DNA of 6,199 bases, taken from assembly GCA_964388085.1 (NCBI GenBank), contig CAYLZW010000326.1, forward strand, positions 1 through 6,199. The letters run 5' to 3'. Within the stretch, counting starts at the first letter, position 1. Each line of letters starts with the position of its first letter. Both the position numbers and the translations under genes were made by a program. Source of the DNA: CAYLZW01 sp964388085 (GTDB lineage Bacteria > Myxococcota > UBA727 > CAYLZW01). Below are positions 5,555 to 6,199 of this stretch, piece by piece. The notes under the pieces were generated by a model. That model searched no databases and was not told the DNA's origin. It saw only the letters and a program-made list of their open reading frames with translations.

Positions 5555-6199
5555 TCAGGGACGCCCCGAGGTCTGGAGAAAGAGCGCCTCGAGGGTCAGC
5601 TGCACCTGTGCGTTCTCCTTCAGCGACGTGCGCGCCTCCTCGAGCGCCCGCAGCGCCGCCATGACGCGCGCGCGGCCCGACGGGCCCTTCGCGATGCCCT
5701 CGTCGCTCGTGACACCGCGCCGCAGCTCCAGCGCGAGCACGCGTTGGAGCGTGTCGAGGGTCCGATCGACATCGCGGCGATCCTTGCCGAGCGCCTCCGC
5801 GGCGTCGAGGCGCTCGGCGGTGCTCCCTCGGAGCAGAGGGCCGATCAGCGCCTCGACGCCGTCGCCCTCACCGGCGTCTCCGCCCGTCTCGAGCCCGAGC
5901 GCGTGCGCGACCGAGCCATCGGCGAGCCGGGCGCGCGCGCCCGCGTCAGGGACATCGCGCCTGCGCAGGATCTCCTCGACGACCTCGGTGGGCAGCGGCG
6001 CGAAGGTGAGGCGCTGGCAGCGGGAGGCGATGGTGGGCAGCACGGCCCGCTCGTGCGGCGCGGTGAGGATGAGCAAGGCCTCCGGCCCCGGCTCCTCCAG
6101 CGTCTTCAGGAGCGCGTTGGCGGCGTTCGGGTTCATCTGGTGCGCATCCACGACGATGGCCACGCGCGCGCGCCCCTCGTAGGGCTTCATGCGCATCAC
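5555..6199 (-). CDS. holB: DNA polymerase III subunit delta-prime, C-terminal part (runs off right edge)
   Basis: The visible 214 codons encode the clamp-loader delta-prime subunit, part of the complex that loads the beta sliding clamp at replication forks. The visible residues begin VMRMKPYEGRARVAIVVDA. A Walker-B-like AIVVDAHQMN lies at visible residues 14-23, the conserved LLKTLEEP at 30-37, the sensor-1 strand LLILTAPHE at 42-50, and SRC at 59-61, which carries the clamp-loader arginine finger in delta-prime. ADGSVAHALGL at 93-103 fits the lid domain, and a helical collar-like domain follows to the TGA at 5555-5557. The frame continues off the window, so the N-terminal portion (about 100 residues in relatives, including the nucleotide-binding loop region and zinc site) is missing. 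The first visible codon is GTG within the open frame and should not be taken as the start. It is encoded on the same strand as the next three genes and may drive their transcription. Confidence 0.9.
   Translation of the reverse strand: MMRMKPYEGRARVAIVVDAHQMNPNAANALLKTLEEPGPEALLILTAPHERAVLPTIASRCQRLTFAPLPTEVVEEILRRRDVPDAGARARLADGSVAHALGLETGGDAGEGDGVEALIGPLLRGSTAERLDAAEALGKDRRDVDRTLDTLQRVLALELRRGVTSDEGIAKGPSGRARVMAALRALEEARTSLKENAQVQLTLEALFLQTSGRP

Overview
The window is high-GC, strongly codon-biased bacterial chromosomal DNA. The gene density, the codon bias (third positions almost all G or C), and a large calcium-loop-bearing transglutaminase-elicitor-type protein beside a housekeeping replication gene suggest a myxobacterium-like member of Myxococcota. 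This is inference from style and content; no taxonomic marker gene such as rRNA is present.

Layout, left to right. (1) 1-217, minus: the first 72 codons of a UPF0158-family protein, running off the left edge. (2) 218-419: a divergent intergenic region with a Shine-Dalgarno site at each end and some short repeats and palindromes. (3) 420-2420, plus: a single large gene of 666 codons. It has a helical N-terminus, one canonical EF-hand-like calcium loop, one incomplete loop, and a C-terminal two-thirds resembling the transglutaminase-elicitor family (the Phytophthora GP42 / Pep-13 family). It contains exactly one cysteine, at the expected nucleophile position. (4) 2421-2636: a gap between convergent genes, largely filled by a long imperfect inverted repeat of about 180 bp. 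Each arm can also fold on itself, as in a REP/BIME-type element. Its right end overlaps the stop codon of the next gene. (5) 2637-5481, minus: three tightly packed genes, in transcription order a membrane-anchored beta-sandwich-like protein, a YihX-like HAD phosphatase, and an exported PafA-like alkaline phosphatase. The two junctions are both 4-base ATGA start/stop overlaps. (6) 5555-6199, minus: the C-terminal part of DNA polymerase III delta-prime (holB), running off the right edge, 73 bases upstream of the three-gene cluster and in the same direction.

The minus-strand block probably forms one transcription unit, with or without holB. Its two phosphatases would act in different compartments: the HAD enzyme in the cytoplasm and the PafA-like enzyme outside the inner membrane. 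The beta-sandwich protein is anchored by one N-terminal helix. The 420-2420 gene stands alone, with its own ribosome binding site.

The most noteworthy items are the bacterial transglutaminase-elicitor homologue, with its altered Pep-13-equivalent segment and no visible signal peptide, and the BIME-like repeat between the convergent genes.
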